Positions 8,208 through 16,245 of a DNA stretch of 64,000 nt are shown here, piece by piece. Source of the stretch: a virus; IMG/VR virus record IMGVR_UViG_3300025131_011243, positions 1-64,000 of that record; one strand, given 5' to 3'. Numbering within the stretch: position 1 is the first letter of the stretch; each line of letters opens with the position of its first letter. The translations under genes were made by a program, and so were the position numbers. The notes beneath the pieces are model-generated. The model had not been told where the DNA came from. It did no database searches and saw only the letters and a program-made list of their open reading frames with translations.

Positions 8208-8809
8208 CTTAGTTCGCTGGTAAAGTCAATAACTTCAACATCAGTCCCTCCAGAGAACATTCGATCTGCCATGTCTTGGGCATTTATTTCTCCGCCCTGT
8301 TTCTGAGCCTTGCGTTCCTGAATCTTTTGAGCAATAGTCTTCTTCTTATCTTCCTGATCCTTGTTGTGTCTCTTGATAATTCTCTTCTTCACTGGCTCGG
8401 CAACGATTTCCAAGATTCCGTTATCGAGCAAAGTTTGCACTTCATCCGATTCCAAAACGCCTGGTCTTACTCTTGATAACTGGATGCAATCTGCTTCGTT
8501 TTTGAATTTAAGTCCAACGTCTGTGATTTGTAATGGACCTTTTCGAGTAGAACGAATGTACATTTTATTGGGGTCGCCGCCTTCGTTGACAACAGCGGTT
8601 GCTAAGTCAGCGCCAGCTATGAGTTCTAGAACATCTCTTGGGGAAGCTTCCATAGCAGCGGTTACGTAGTATAGTTTTTCACGAACGGAGAGGGCATCCC
8701 TTATGTCATTAAGGTTATTGAACGGATAGCTTTCTACCCCTTCATTCCCATACAGGATGACGACTTCGTTTTCCGAATCAACAAAAACAATCATGTTATT
8801 GTTCTCCAA
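8204..8809 (-). CDS. Hypothetical protein, 201 aa
   Basis: No family recognised. The N-terminal ~120 residues are a mixed alpha/beta domain (MIVFVDSENEVVILYGNEG). Residues ~140-175 are highly basic and helical (KKRIIKRHNKDQEDKKKTIA), suggesting nucleic-acid or partner binding, and the tail is acidic. It sits between two glycosyltransferase-like genes and overlaps both, so it probably works with them. Confidence 0.65.
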   Translation of the reverse strand: MENNNMIVFVDSENEVVILYGNEGVESYPFNNLNDIRDALSVREKLYYVTAAMEASPRDVLELIAGADLATAVVNEGGDPNKMYIRSTRKGPLQITDVGLKFKNEADCIQLSRVRPGVLESDEVQTLLDNGILEIVAEPVKKRIIKRHNKDQEDKKKTIAQKIQERKAQKQGGEINAQDMADRMFSGGTDVEVIDFTSELR

Positions 8810-10191
8810 ATTTGTTCAAGCCGTTCTTTAGCCCTTGTTGCTACGGTACGGATACTGTAGTTCTTGACTAGGAACTGCTGTAGCTTTTTGTTCCTTACTT
8901 TATAATCGTCATAATTGTCATATACACTCCTCATCAGAGCAGCAGCTTCATCAATTGTTTTATCCGCTGTCAAAGCCGGAAACTCCTGATCGTCCCAATA
9001 ATGGACATGCATTTGCCCAGGCTGCATTTTTACGAACTTATCAGGTTCCAGTAGAGCAGAATTATGAGATTTAAGGAACATTGTGTGTCCGGAAAAATTC
9101 GTAGCGATGACGGGCAAGCCGCATAGAGAAGATTCGGCATAAGGGAGTCCGTACCCTTCGCCTCTTGTGAAAAGAACGAAAGCATCGCAAGCTCTATACA
9201 AATTGGGCATCTGGAATTCAGGTATGATCCTAGAACATCTGACAATATGGGCGGGGTTATCTCCCCCATACTTCTTAACATGAGTTTCTACGTCTTTTTG
9301 AATGACATCGCTTCGTTTAGGATTGTTCTGGAACCTACTTACCAGCAACAGAGAGACATCATCATCTCCGTTGAAAGCCTTTAAGAAAGCCTTGAGCAGG
9401 ACATCATAGCCTTTGCGGTACGACCATCCGAACACGCTTACGAATACGAATTTCTTTAGAGAGGGTCGAAAGACATAGGATTCCCCTTCTTCTTGGTACG
9501 TTTTCGTATTGATGGAATCCGGCATCACATAGATTGGTCGTTCAACGCCATGGTTTGCCAATACTTCGCCGCAAAAATTTGAAGTAACCCAAATCTCGTT
9601 ATACTGATTGGCTACCTCCACGAATTGATCAGGGATAGTTTTTGACTCTACTGTTGTATAGAGGATCTTATATTTACCTTGACTGATATTGCTGAATGAC
9701 GGGATAATACTATCGATGTAGATTGCATTGCGACTTGCTGGTCGTTGTAAAGCTGACAGGACTCTATATTCCATCTCATTGAGTGTATTGCCTGATCCTT
9801 GGATGGGGTCGATCTTAACATTGACGCCAAGAGCATTCAGTCCATGAACAAGATTTCGGTTGACCTTGGCATATCCTCCAGCCTCGAACAGGTGTCCTTT
9901 AAGTTTGACTTCAAGTTGAGGTGAATCTTTGTCTACGACTTGTTCGGGCTCATCGGCTAATTCTTGAGCCATCTTTTCTCCTTCCTTTTGAAGTTTCATG
10001 ACTGTTCGTTCTATATGAGTATTCCCGGCTTCCGTGACTTCAAAACGACCTCTCAAAACAAATTGACGAAACGACCTGGACTTCTTGATATCATCCAAGT
10101 CTATGTTTTGTGGCGTTGAGTCTTGGAATGGGATATGCCTATCGATATCTTCGAGATAGACAGTATTCTGACAATGGTTAATGAACTTCAT
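8791..10191 (-). CDS. Glycosyltransferase, GT4-type (GT-B fold)
   Basis: 466 aa. After a ~100-residue N-terminal extension (phage-specific, with a basic/acidic linker) comes a standard GT-B enzyme: GGYAKVNRNLVHGLNALG (N-domain), IWVTSNFCGEVLANHGV, VFVSVFGWSYRKGYDVLLKA, and the C-domain E-x7-E-type site RGEGYGLPYAESSLCGLPVI. It transfers sugars from a nucleotide donor to an unknown acceptor. In phages such enzymes decorate hypermodified DNA or virion proteins, or alter the host surface. First gene of the operon 10191->7497. Confidence 0.85.
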   Translation of the reverse strand: MKFINHCQNTVYLEDIDRHIPFQDSTPQNIDLDDIKKSRSFRQFVLRGRFEVTEAGNTHIERTVMKLQKEGEKMAQELADEPEQVVDKDSPQLEVKLKGHLFEAGGYAKVNRNLVHGLNALGVNVKIDPIQGSGNTLNEMEYRVLSALQRPASRNAIYIDSIIPSFSNISQGKYKILYTTVESKTIPDQFVEVANQYNEIWVTSNFCGEVLANHGVERPIYVMPDSINTKTYQEEGESYVFRPSLKKFVFVSVFGWSYRKGYDVLLKAFLKAFNGDDDVSLLLVSRFQNNPKRSDVIQKDVETHVKKYGGDNPAHIVRCSRIIPEFQMPNLYRACDAFVLFTRGEGYGLPYAESSLCGLPVIATNFSGHTMFLKSHNSALLEPDKFVKMQPGQMHVHYWDDQEFPALTADKTIDEAAALMRSVYDNYDDYKVRNKKLQQFLVKNYSIRTVATRAKERLEQIWRTIT

Positions 10192-10214
10192 GACGACATC
10201 CGGGGAGTTATCTA

Positions 10215-10230
10215 CTTGCTATATCGTCAT
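10215..10230 (-). promoter_or_regulatory. Promoter-like element ATGACGATATAGCAAG
   Basis: GACGAT followed by ATATAG on the minus strand, 24 nt before the GT4 start codon. It resembles the recurrent element. The rest of the 10192-10544 gap holds the terminator at 10423-10452 and no gene that I can support. Confidence 0.35.
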
Positions 10231-10422
10231 TAGTCGTCATTTTGCTCCGGCGAAAACAAAGCGCAAACGAACGTCTTGGAGAATGTGAAGAAATCAAAGA
10301 TCTGACTTTGATATTCTCTAAACATATAGCCACATGCAACAAGAAAAACAACGACAAGAAAATCATATCCAATAACCATGCTTCCCTCTCTTTCTAGCTA
10401 CATTATCGACAATACCAAGCGC

Positions 10423-10452
10423 AAAAAAATACCCCTCCGTGTCGAGGGGTAT
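10423..10452 (-). terminator. Rho-independent terminator
   Basis: A 9-bp perfect stem ATACCCCTC/GAGGGGTAT with a 6-nt loop, followed on the minus strand by seven T residues (A-run at 10423-10429). It ends the leftward transcript carrying 10545-11476. Confidence 0.85.
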
Positions 10453-10544
10453 CAAAGCGGTAATCCCAATTGGATCCGGTAGGGAAACTCGCTTCGCTTT
10501 TATACTATTAATTTCCAACGGACACTGGATTGTCCTTCTTAAAT

Positions 10545-10811
10545 CTATACATCGGGCTGATACAGGATGATAGGGGTTCCCTCTCCGACCCATGCCCCTT
10601 CGCAGTTGAAACTAAAATAATCTACAGCCTCTTCAAAGGTCATTCCGTCTTCCATTAGACTGGCAATGCATTTATCGTAATCGTAGACAACTAGAGTTGG
10701 TTGACCGCATCGACCCCCCACCCCAATGATGGCATCATCATAGCCATCCATTAAAAGGGCTTCAGGATTTTCCTCGGCGATCCGAAATCTAACTGCTTCA
10801 GCGACTGACAT
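10545..10811 (-). CDS. Small conserved phage protein, 88 aa
   Basis: The sequence (LVVYDYDKCIASLMEDGMTF, followed by EEAVDYFSFNCEGAWVGEG) resembles a short protein type that I have seen repeatedly in phage genomes without an assigned function. It is acidic and soluble and reads from a normal ATG. It is the last gene before the terminator at 10423-10452. Function unknown. Confidence 0.7.
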   Translation of the reverse strand: MSVAEAVRFRIAEENPEALLMDGYDDAIIGVGGRCGQPTLVVYDYDKCIASLMEDGMTFEEAVDYFSFNCEGAWVGEGTPIILYQPDV

Positions 10812-10818
10812 GTTAACC

Positions 10819-10989
10819 TCATTTCATCGGACAGTCATCTCGGCTGCAAGAAACTGGGGCATCGTCTAGGAAGCATTTGTTACAGACGGGACAACATCTT
10901 TTGTTAGCTTCTTTCTTGGCTTCCGCTTCCTTATCTCCGACTTTGAGAACATCAAGGTCTTTAGTAACGGTTGTTTTATACAAGGTCAT
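10819..10989 (-). CDS. Small zinc-ribbon-like protein, 56 aa
   Basis: Read by hand from ATG 10989 to TGA 10819. It begins MTLYKTTVTKDLDVLKVGDK and ends with a Cys cluster, CCPVCNKCF ... CSRDDCP, typical of a metal-binding ribbon. The ribosome-binding site ggag lies 8 nt ahead of the ATG. It fits tightly between its neighbours in the leftward operon. Confidence 0.7.
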   Translation of the reverse strand: MTLYKTTVTKDLDVLKVGDKEAEAKKEANKRCCPVCNKCFLDDAPVSCSRDDCPMK

Positions 10990-11006
10990 TTTACTATCTC
11001 CATAAA

Positions 11007-11024
11007 CACTATATTCATCGTCAT
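11007..11024 (-). promoter_or_regulatory. Promoter-like element ATGACGATGAATATAGTG
   Basis: GACGAT plus TATAGT on the minus strand, about 17 nt before the start codon of the zinc-ribbon gene. Member of the recurrent promoter-like set. Confidence 0.35.
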
Positions 11025-11025
11025 A

Positions 11026-11211
11026 TTATGAAGCATTTCTAGAGAGCAAGAAATATAAGCCAAAGAACACACCCGACAGGCAGTAAAAAATAGCAATGGT
11101 AGGCCAATAGCCACCGATCCACGGCATCAGCGTGTAGAACAAGATATCGTAGCCTAATGGCAGAAAGAATGTTCCCGCCATTAGGCTCAATGTAGCCAAT
11201 AGCTTTTTCAT
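11026..11211 (-). CDS. Small membrane protein (probable frameshift at its start)
   Basis: The reading from ATG 11211 gives two hydrophobic segments (LLATLSLMAGTFFLPLGYDI and IAIFYCLSGVFFGLYFLL). That ATG lacks a properly spaced Shine-Dalgarno. A second frame starting at 11269 has a good AAGGA site and a protein-like acidic leader (MEESEPNLDEPDPSKTIEG) but then degenerates. Removing one A from the A5 run beside 11211 joins leader and membrane part into a smooth 80-residue protein. I therefore suspect a one-base insertion, in nature or in the assembly, and a true gene spanning 11026-11269. Confidence 0.5.
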   Translation of the reverse strand: MKKLLATLSLMAGTFFLPLGYDILFYTLMPWIGGYWPTIAIFYCLSGVFFGLYFLLSRNAS

Positions 11212-11275
11212 GACCTTCAATCGTTTTACTAGGGTCAGGTTCGTCTAAGTTTGGTTCTGATTCTTCCATAGTTCC

Positions 11276-11476
11276 TTAGTCCACATGTTGCTCGCTATGG
11301 AGTTCTTCCATGATGGCAAAATACTCCAACCAAGTAAACCGTACTCTGAATCCGTCTGGCCAGAACATCCAAATATGATCATCTGTTTTCTCCTTGACGG
11401 GAGGAAAATCTCCTGTGCAAATTCTTCTGGCCCATTCTTTGATCACGACCCAACGCTCCTGCTGTACAGTTTCCAT
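11276..11476 (-). CDS. Hypothetical protein, 66 aa
   Basis: Starts with METVQQERWVVIKEWARRI behind a strong AGGAG ribosome-binding site. It is rich in Trp and charged residues, with no membrane segment and no family recognised. It is the first gene of the leftward operon that ends at the terminator 10423-10452 and is divergent from 11583-12452. Confidence 0.65.
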   Translation of the reverse strand: METVQQERWVVIKEWARRICTGDFPPVKEKTDDHIWMFWPDGFRVRFTWLEYFAIMEELHSEQHVD

Positions 11477-11548
11477 AATCGACTCCTAAAAGCAACAGGA
11501 CATACATACTTACCATTCCAAAACCACTGGTCTAAATCCTCTGTATCA

Positions 11549-11567
11549 GACGATACTTATACAGAAT
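11549..11567 (+). promoter_or_regulatory. Promoter-like element GACGATACTTATACAGAAT
   Basis: GACGAT core and TTATAC box on the plus strand, 16 nt before the start of the dehydrogenase gene, with the Shine-Dalgarno AGGAG between them. Same class as the other recurrent elements. Confidence 0.45.
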
Positions 11568-11582
11568 GATCAGGAGAATATC

Positions 11583-12452
11583 ATGATAAACAAGACAATA
11601 GGCGTTATCGGTAAGGGTTTTGTGGGAACTGCTGTAGTACGAGGTTTTATGAATTTCGTTCAAGACGTACTTATTTACGATGCTGATCCCAAAAAGTCAT
11701 CCCACTCCTTTGAAGATACTGTAAACGCAGACTTTGTATTCATATGCCTTCCGACACCTATGGAGAATGCTGAAGGTGGAAAGGCGGATCTTTCCATCGT
11801 CGAAAATTGCATGGCCAAGATTGCTCCTTACGCCGAAAAAAACGAATCAGCTTATCTAATCAAGTCAACTGTACCCATCGGAACGACCCGGATATTGTCT
11901 GAAAAGTTTGGCATCATCAGACTTTATCATAATCCGGAATTCCTAACCGCCAGAACATCTAATGTTGACTTTATTACGCCTACAAGAAATATTATTGGTT
12001 ATGTAAGACACGATAAAAACGACATAGTAAACGTAATGTATGTGAAAAGCTTTTTTGAAGACAGATTTCCTGGCGTACCATGCATGGGAATGACAAGCGA
12101 TGAATCTGAAGCAGTTAAATATTTTGCTAACTGTTTTTTCGCCACCAAGGTAACGTTCTTTAACGAAATCAAACTACTCGTTGATAAACTGGGCTTGGAT
12201 TGGGATTTGATAATTGGAGGAGTTATGGCAGATGGAAGAATTGGTATGTCTCACTACGAAGTACCGGGACATGATAACGAAAGAGGCTATGGTGGGCTAT
12301 GTTTTCCAAAGGATATTAATGCACTTATCAATACGATGGAAGAGAATGGAATCGACCCCAAATTGCTCAAGGCATCTTGGGAGCAGAACAAGGCTGTAAG
12401 AGAAAATTGGGATTGGGCAACGAACGCTTCAGCCGTATCTCAGAGACCCTGA
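11583..12452 (+). CDS. UDP-glucose/GDP-mannose 6-dehydrogenase-like enzyme, truncated type
   Basis: 289 aa. Family hallmarks in order: NAD-binding GVIGKGFVGTAV (7-18), KSTVPIGTT (~97-105), NPEFL (~119-123), the central helix with KYFANCF (~179-185), and the catalytic cysteine loop GYGGLCFPKD (~238-247). Such enzymes oxidise a sugar-nucleotide C6 alcohol to the acid in two NAD+-dependent steps. Cellular members are ~390-450 aa; the C-terminal UDP-binding domain is missing here, so activity or substrate may differ. The Cys and Lys needed for catalysis are present. The enzyme may feed the nearby glycosyltransferases. Its end overlaps the convergent nucleoside hydrolase. Confidence 0.85.
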   Translation: MINKTIGVIGKGFVGTAVVRGFMNFVQDVLIYDADPKKSSHSFEDTVNADFVFICLPTPMENAEGGKADLSIVENCMAKIAPYAEKNESAYLIKSTVPIGTTRILSEKFGIIRLYHNPEFLTARTSNVDFITPTRNIIGYVRHDKNDIVNVMYVKSFFEDRFPGVPCMGMTSDESEAVKYFANCFFATKVTFFNEIKLLVDKLGLDWDLIIGGVMADGRIGMSHYEVPGHDNERGYGGLCFPKDINALINTMEENGIDPKLLKASWEQNKAVRENWDWATNASAVSQRP

Positions 12453-13318
12453 GCCAGAATGTCCCACATCCTGTTCTCGTCAATAGCGACAGCTAACAAA
12501 TCTCCGTCAGGGAAGACATGAGTACCCCATTTACCCCCTTCTCGGTAAGGCTTACCCGTAATCCAAGTAGCTACGTCTGGATGAAGGTGACAAATGGCTG
12601 CCACCGGATCGTGGAACAATTTTCCCTGCTTTTTGGCAAGATAAACGTCCATGCCCTCACGAAGCATCTCAGAAGCCCTAGAATTGGCCTCAAATAAACG
12701 CACATAATCATGTATGTCTTTATTGTAGTTAAGGGTATGACAGACGTTCTTGCCCACAAAACGCCTCTCAATTGGAGCATCAAGAAACATTATAGAACCC
12801 TGCATGTCGCCATTCAGGTTTGTGGTAGGCATCAGATCCCTACCCTCGAACTTGTCCAAACGAACAACATCGATACCCATGGCGTCAGTGACACTATAGG
12901 GAACGAAGCCTCCCTGCATGGTAGCCCGCTTGGGGAAAGTGGCGTTGCGATGATAAAACTTTCTGAAATTCTTCATAGGACCGCAAACGAATAGCTCGCA
13001 ATCCGGATGCTCAGACATAACCGTATTCATGATTTCATGGCCTGGACCATCCGGTTTCTCACTCTTTTCAGCACCATAATGATCCATAATTCTGACATGG
13101 GGACCACTTAGAGATGGTTTGTCTATATCAACCGAAGCTGATCCAACCGGGATGTCAAGTTCAACTTCTCTGAGCAATAATTTGGTTATGGCAATTTGGT
13201 CTCTATAACCTGGATAGACAAGAATAGCTTTCAGATCTACGCCAGCAGATATGAGATAACAAAGAGAAAAATAATCATCTGCATCATTGCCGATATCAGT
13301 TTCTACAACAAGTTTCAT
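12440..13318 (-). CDS. Inosine/uridine-preferring nucleoside hydrolase-like
   Basis: 292 aa. The N-terminal calcium/substrate motif ETDIGNDADDYFSL is the family's D-x-G-x-D-x-D-D signature, and near the C-terminus FHDPVAAICHLHPDVATW matches the conserved H-D-P-x-A block. The family cleaves the N-glycosidic bond of ribonucleosides (or related compounds such as nicotinamide riboside) to base and ribose. In a phage it may salvage bases or act on NAD breakdown products. ATGA overlap with 13318-13584 indicates coupling. Confidence 0.85.
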   Translation of the reverse strand: MKLVVETDIGNDADDYFSLCYLISAGVDLKAILVYPGYRDQIAITKLLLREVELDIPVGSASVDIDKPSLSGPHVRIMDHYGAEKSEKPDGPGHEIMNTVMSEHPDCELFVCGPMKNFRKFYHRNATFPKRATMQGGFVPYSVTDAMGIDVVRLDKFEGRDLMPTTNLNGDMQGSIMFLDAPIERRFVGKNVCHTLNYNKDIHDYVRLFEANSRASEMLREGMDVYLAKKQGKLFHDPVAAICHLHPDVATWITGKPYREGGKWGTHVFPDGDLLAVAIDENRMWDILAQGL

Positions 13319-13584
13319 CAGCTAAGATCTATGTATTGGGGAACACGAACTTGCACAACGACGATGTCTCCAGGTTTTCTGACGACTGGATCTGGTAGAG
13401 GAGCAAACTTCAAGTCATTCATGATAGCCATAAGCTTGTTTTTGTCCGTCTCTTCCGTATGGATAGTTATGTCGCCACTGGTGTTGTAGTCAAGCGAAGA
13501 AGTGGGCTCGTAAGACGTGTAGTAAGAATCCTCAGACGATGAGGAAGATTCGGAAGATGAGTCAACGTTAATATAGACCGGCAT
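13318..13584 (-). CDS. Hypothetical Ser/Asp/Glu-rich protein, 88 aa
   Basis: The N-terminal half is low-complexity and acidic (DSSSESSSSSEDSYYTSYEP), probably disordered. The C-terminal half has a short conserved-looking domain (KLMAIMNDLKFAPLPDPVVRKPGDIVVVQV). It overlaps both neighbours (TGA/ATG) in the leftward operon. Function not recognised. Confidence 0.6.
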   Translation of the reverse strand: MPVYINVDSSSESSSSSEDSYYTSYEPTSSLDYNTSGDITIHTEETDKNKLMAIMNDLKFAPLPDPVVRKPGDIVVVQVRVPQYIDLS

Positions 13585-14309
13585 TAATCGTCAATGTCCA
13601 AGTAAGCAAACGGAACCACTTCTACAACTTCTGGCTCTATCGGTTGTACAAATTCTATTTCTTTCACCGATATGGGAGAGGATTCTACGAACCCCTCAAT
13701 TTCCATTCCAGATCTTATATCATCAAGACTAACGATTTCCGGCAGTTCAAAATGAGCCTTAACATCTTTTATCCAAGAGACTATATCCGGATGCCATAAA
13801 GCTAAACCGTCTTCTGGGAATTTGGGATAACCAAGCACAGTTCTGTAGGCACGTATGTATATATGCTTTTGACCACGACACATATTCACAAACTCTTTAT
13901 CATGACCAGGGATAGAGGGCATGGTTTCATTAATCAAAATATCATACGGTTCGATACGATTGCATATCAACCAATAATGACTGGGACTACTTGCTATGGG
14001 ATAATAGGCGATACCATTTTTTGCCAACCAAGATGTTGCCCTATTCAGGCACGACGCATCATCGCAATCCACCATAAGGATATGGTTTGAATTGAATCTG
14101 CTATTCGAACTCTTGAGAGATATGCATCCCTTCAAATCGGACTTTCCCACAGTAGAACGCAGGGCATGGGAACGCATCACCTTGGCAATCTTTTTGAATG
14201 ACGAAAATTGGGTCAAAGACCAATCGCTGTAACCATCTGATTTGTTTTTGCGTAACAAATACTTCAACGTCATGATAGCCTCGCTTAGGCTATCATACCA
14301 AATAATCAA
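13584..14309 (-). CDS. Possible AEP-primase-like fold protein, 241 aa
   Basis: The central part has ILMVDCDDASC, with an acidic pair at the end of a strand, followed by YYPIASSPSHYWLIC, which resembles the DxD and S-x-H motifs of archaeo-eukaryotic primase/PrimPol folds. The third acidic motif is not obvious, so enzymatic activity is uncertain. The C-terminal ~60 residues are acidic, hydrophobic and unlike a catalytic domain. An alternative is an unrelated nucleotide-binding protein. Confidence 0.4.
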   Translation of the reverse strand: MIIWYDSLSEAIMTLKYLLRKNKSDGYSDWSLTQFSSFKKIAKVMRSHALRSTVGKSDLKGCISLKSSNSRFNSNHILMVDCDDASCLNRATSWLAKNGIAYYPIASSPSHYWLICNRIEPYDILINETMPSIPGHDKEFVNMCRGQKHIYIRAYRTVLGYPKFPEDGLALWHPDIVSWIKDVKAHFELPEIVSLDDIRSGMEIEGFVESSPISVKEIEFVQPIEPEVVEVVPFAYLDIDD

Positions 14310-14701
14310 ACACTATTATGAGGACTTGGACGTTCAAGTTCTTCTAAAATACGACGATAAGTATCGATGATATCGTCAATGCTGTCTTTGTTACGCATGT
14401 AGGTATCGGCAGCATGTCTCCTGATCCAATTCATTATGTAATCAGGATGAGCCCCTTCCTTAATCATCCGATGAATTGTCAGCACTCGATACATATCGAT
14501 ATAAGCTTCAAACTTGGCTTGGTTGTCTTGGTAGTATTCCGGGAAGTTAATCTTGTACCAAACAGCTATTTCTGGAGGCGTTCTGAATACCAGATCAAGA
14601 GGGTATTCAACTTGAGGAGTCTTCTGAACTATAGGGGCAGAATTACAAGACGATAAGCATAAAGAGATGACCAATAAGATGGGTATCAAATAACGAATCA
14701 T
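14306..14701 (-). CDS. Predicted lipoprotein, 131 aa
   Basis: The signal peptide MIRYLIPILLVISLCLSSCN ends in a lipobox (L-S-S-C), so the mature protein should be lipid-anchored to a bacterial membrane after Cys19. The mature part is helical and charged (EIAVWYKINFPEYYQDNQ; DSIDDIIDTYRRILEELE). Phage lipoproteins can mediate superinfection exclusion or lysis, but nothing specific shows that here. Overlaps 13584-14309 by ATGA. Confidence 0.75.
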   Translation of the reverse strand: MIRYLIPILLVISLCLSSCNSAPIVQKTPQVEYPLDLVFRTPPEIAVWYKINFPEYYQDNQAKFEAYIDMYRVLTIHRMIKEGAHPDYIMNWIRRHAADTYMRNKDSIDDIIDTYRRILEELERPSPHNSV

Positions 14702-14709
14702 GTAAAACC

Positions 14710-15099
14710 CTAGCCTTCAACAACGCCCGCCTCTGTGTCGGCGTATTGCGGGCTACGGCTATCATTTAGCACAAGCTGTATAGCTTGGCCGAATGCCTGA
14801 GTTAAAGCATTGGCAACTTGACTGACAAAAGAGGTATTGCTTTTCTGCCTAAAACTATCTTCCCATGGCGGCAGGATAGTACATTGATTGTTACATTTGT
14901 CCAAGAATCCGGAGAACTTGTCCGGAATATCAACCTCTTGCTTATTCCAGTTCAAAAAAGACTTGCGTTGAGCCTGCTGGCTTAGTTGTCCGCTTGTTTC
15001 GTCGTAGATCCATATGATCACTTGATCGCAATCCGGATCGGTAGAGACGGGCTCTTTATCTAGAGAAACAAAATAATCTGCATAACGAAACCAATTCAT
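14710..15099 (-). CDS. MNW-tagged protein, 129 aa, unknown function
   Basis: Begins MNWFRYADYF, the shared N-terminal tag. The body (WIYDETSGQLSQQAQRKSFL ... ILPPWEDSF ... FGQAIQLVLND) is not recognised. It is the leftmost member of the tagged set. A hairpin terminator at 15146-15169 isolates it from the sialidase-like gene upstream. Confidence 0.7.
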   Translation of the reverse strand: MNWFRYADYFVSLDKEPVSTDPDCDQVIIWIYDETSGQLSQQAQRKSFLNWNKQEVDIPDKFSGFLDKCNNQCTILPPWEDSFRQKSNTSFVSQVANALTQAFGQAIQLVLNDSRSPQYADTEAGVVEG

Positions 15100-15145
15100 G
15101 CATTACATTTACAACCACAACGATACGACATCCTTCTAAAGACAA

Positions 15146-15169
15146 AGAGAGGGTCGTAAAACCCTCTCT
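15146..15169 (-). terminator. Hairpin terminator, weak U-tract
   Basis: A 9-bp perfect stem AGAGAGGGT/ACCCTCTCT with a 6-nt loop, followed on the minus strand by TTGTCTTT. It lies between the end of the sialidase-like gene and the start of 14710-15099. Confidence 0.65.
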
Positions 15170-15224
15170 ATTGCCTTCTCCTCCAAGTTTTTCTTCTAAC
15201 TCACTGCATAACGAAGAGATTGTT

Positions 15225-16226
15225 CTACCCGATAACGTCCACCAAAAACTCATGATCAAATACATGATGAGCTATTTTACCCCGGTTGGTATGCACAATA
15301 TGTACGTCCCCATTATCAGCAACCATGTAGTTGGGATAGCTAATCCCGCCAGTCTTAACCTTAGTCGTCGGCCTGCCTAAAGAGAATTTGCGTTTATCTC
15401 TAGGATTGCATAGGAAGATATTTGTACGATAAAGATCTTCATTCAGTACAAGCAATGGGACATCCCATTCGCCCAACGCTAGAATGGATGAGTTAAAGTT
15501 AGGCCAAACAGACATGTCGAGATCTGACCACTCTTTCAGGTCTTCGTCATACGCAAATGTCGTCCATGCATATTCGCTATAACCCTTCTTGCATACGTTG
15601 CGGCAGAGGGCAACCAAGTTCCCTTCTGAATTCTCAAACAATGTAGGTTGGATAGCTGCTCCATATCCCAAGTTTCCCATTCTGACATTGTTCTTCTTAA
15701 TCCATTCGTCATCGATTTGACCGAAGTCAACCCAATGAGATATTTTGCCATCAGAGAAAGTCCAGATGGAACAGACGGGATCACGCTCCCGGTAAAGGGG
15801 AATGAGCAATTGTCCTTTGTATCGGTATGGAGCGCAACGAGCTAGTAATCCAAACGCCTCATCGATTCGTTCAGGCTCACAGACGATGATCATTCCATCG
15901 TCCCTCACCTTGACCTCTGCAAGCCAATTACTGCAATACATCCATCGTTGCACAGGATGTTTAGGGACTTCTCCTTTTAGGCCCTTGTCTTCGTAGAGCG
16001 AATAGAAGATCCATGTCTTTCCGTTGTCGTTGATCAGAAGAGGGTTACCGGTCTTATGGTTGAGAAAGACTTTTTCTTTCTCTGTTGTCAGGAAGACCCT
16101 TTGTTTGTCCGTACATTCCTGGCCGCAATAGCCAGCGATCAGAACAAACCCATTCGCCTCGCATATGGTTGAACAGTGATGCGGGGACGCTTCTACAGAG
16201 AGCATCTGCAATTTATAATCAAACAT
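15225..16226 (-). CDS. Sialidase-like beta-propeller (BNR family)
   Basis: 333 aa. Repeated beta-sheet blades are visible: NPLLINDNGKTWIFYSLYE, CAPYRYKGQLLIPLYRERD, GAAIQPTLFENSEGNLVALC and GGISYPNYMVADNGDVHIVH. The IQP-x-L-F ... L-x-A-L-x-R pattern is typical of BNR_2/exo-sialidase-type propellers that bind or cleave acidic sugars. There is no signal peptide, so it is more likely a virion or intracellular enzyme than a secreted one. Catalytic Tyr/Glu and the Arg triad cannot be assigned with certainty. Confidence 0.6.
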   Translation of the reverse strand: MFDYKLQMLSVEASPHHCSTICEANGFVLIAGYCGQECTDKQRVFLTTEKEKVFLNHKTGNPLLINDNGKTWIFYSLYEDKGLKGEVPKHPVQRWMYCSNWLAEVKVRDDGMIIVCEPERIDEAFGLLARCAPYRYKGQLLIPLYRERDPVCSIWTFSDGKISHWVDFGQIDDEWIKKNNVRMGNLGYGAAIQPTLFENSEGNLVALCRNVCKKGYSEYAWTTFAYDEDLKEWSDLDMSVWPNFNSSILALGEWDVPLLVLNEDLYRTNIFLCNPRDKRKFSLGRPTTKVKTGGISYPNYMVADNGDVHIVHTNRGKIAHHVFDHEFLVDVIG

Positions 16227-16245
16227 GGATCCAGTATAGCGTTAT

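Noticed and set aside
10363-10593. ORF of 76 aa overlapping the terminator
   Set aside because: It runs through the rho-independent hairpin at 10423-10452 and overlaps the real gene 10545-10811 on the same strand.
14430-14460. MNWIRRHAAD inside the lipoprotein 14306-14701 as another tag
   Set aside because: It lies within a helix of a continuous protein, with no start signals; taken as chance.
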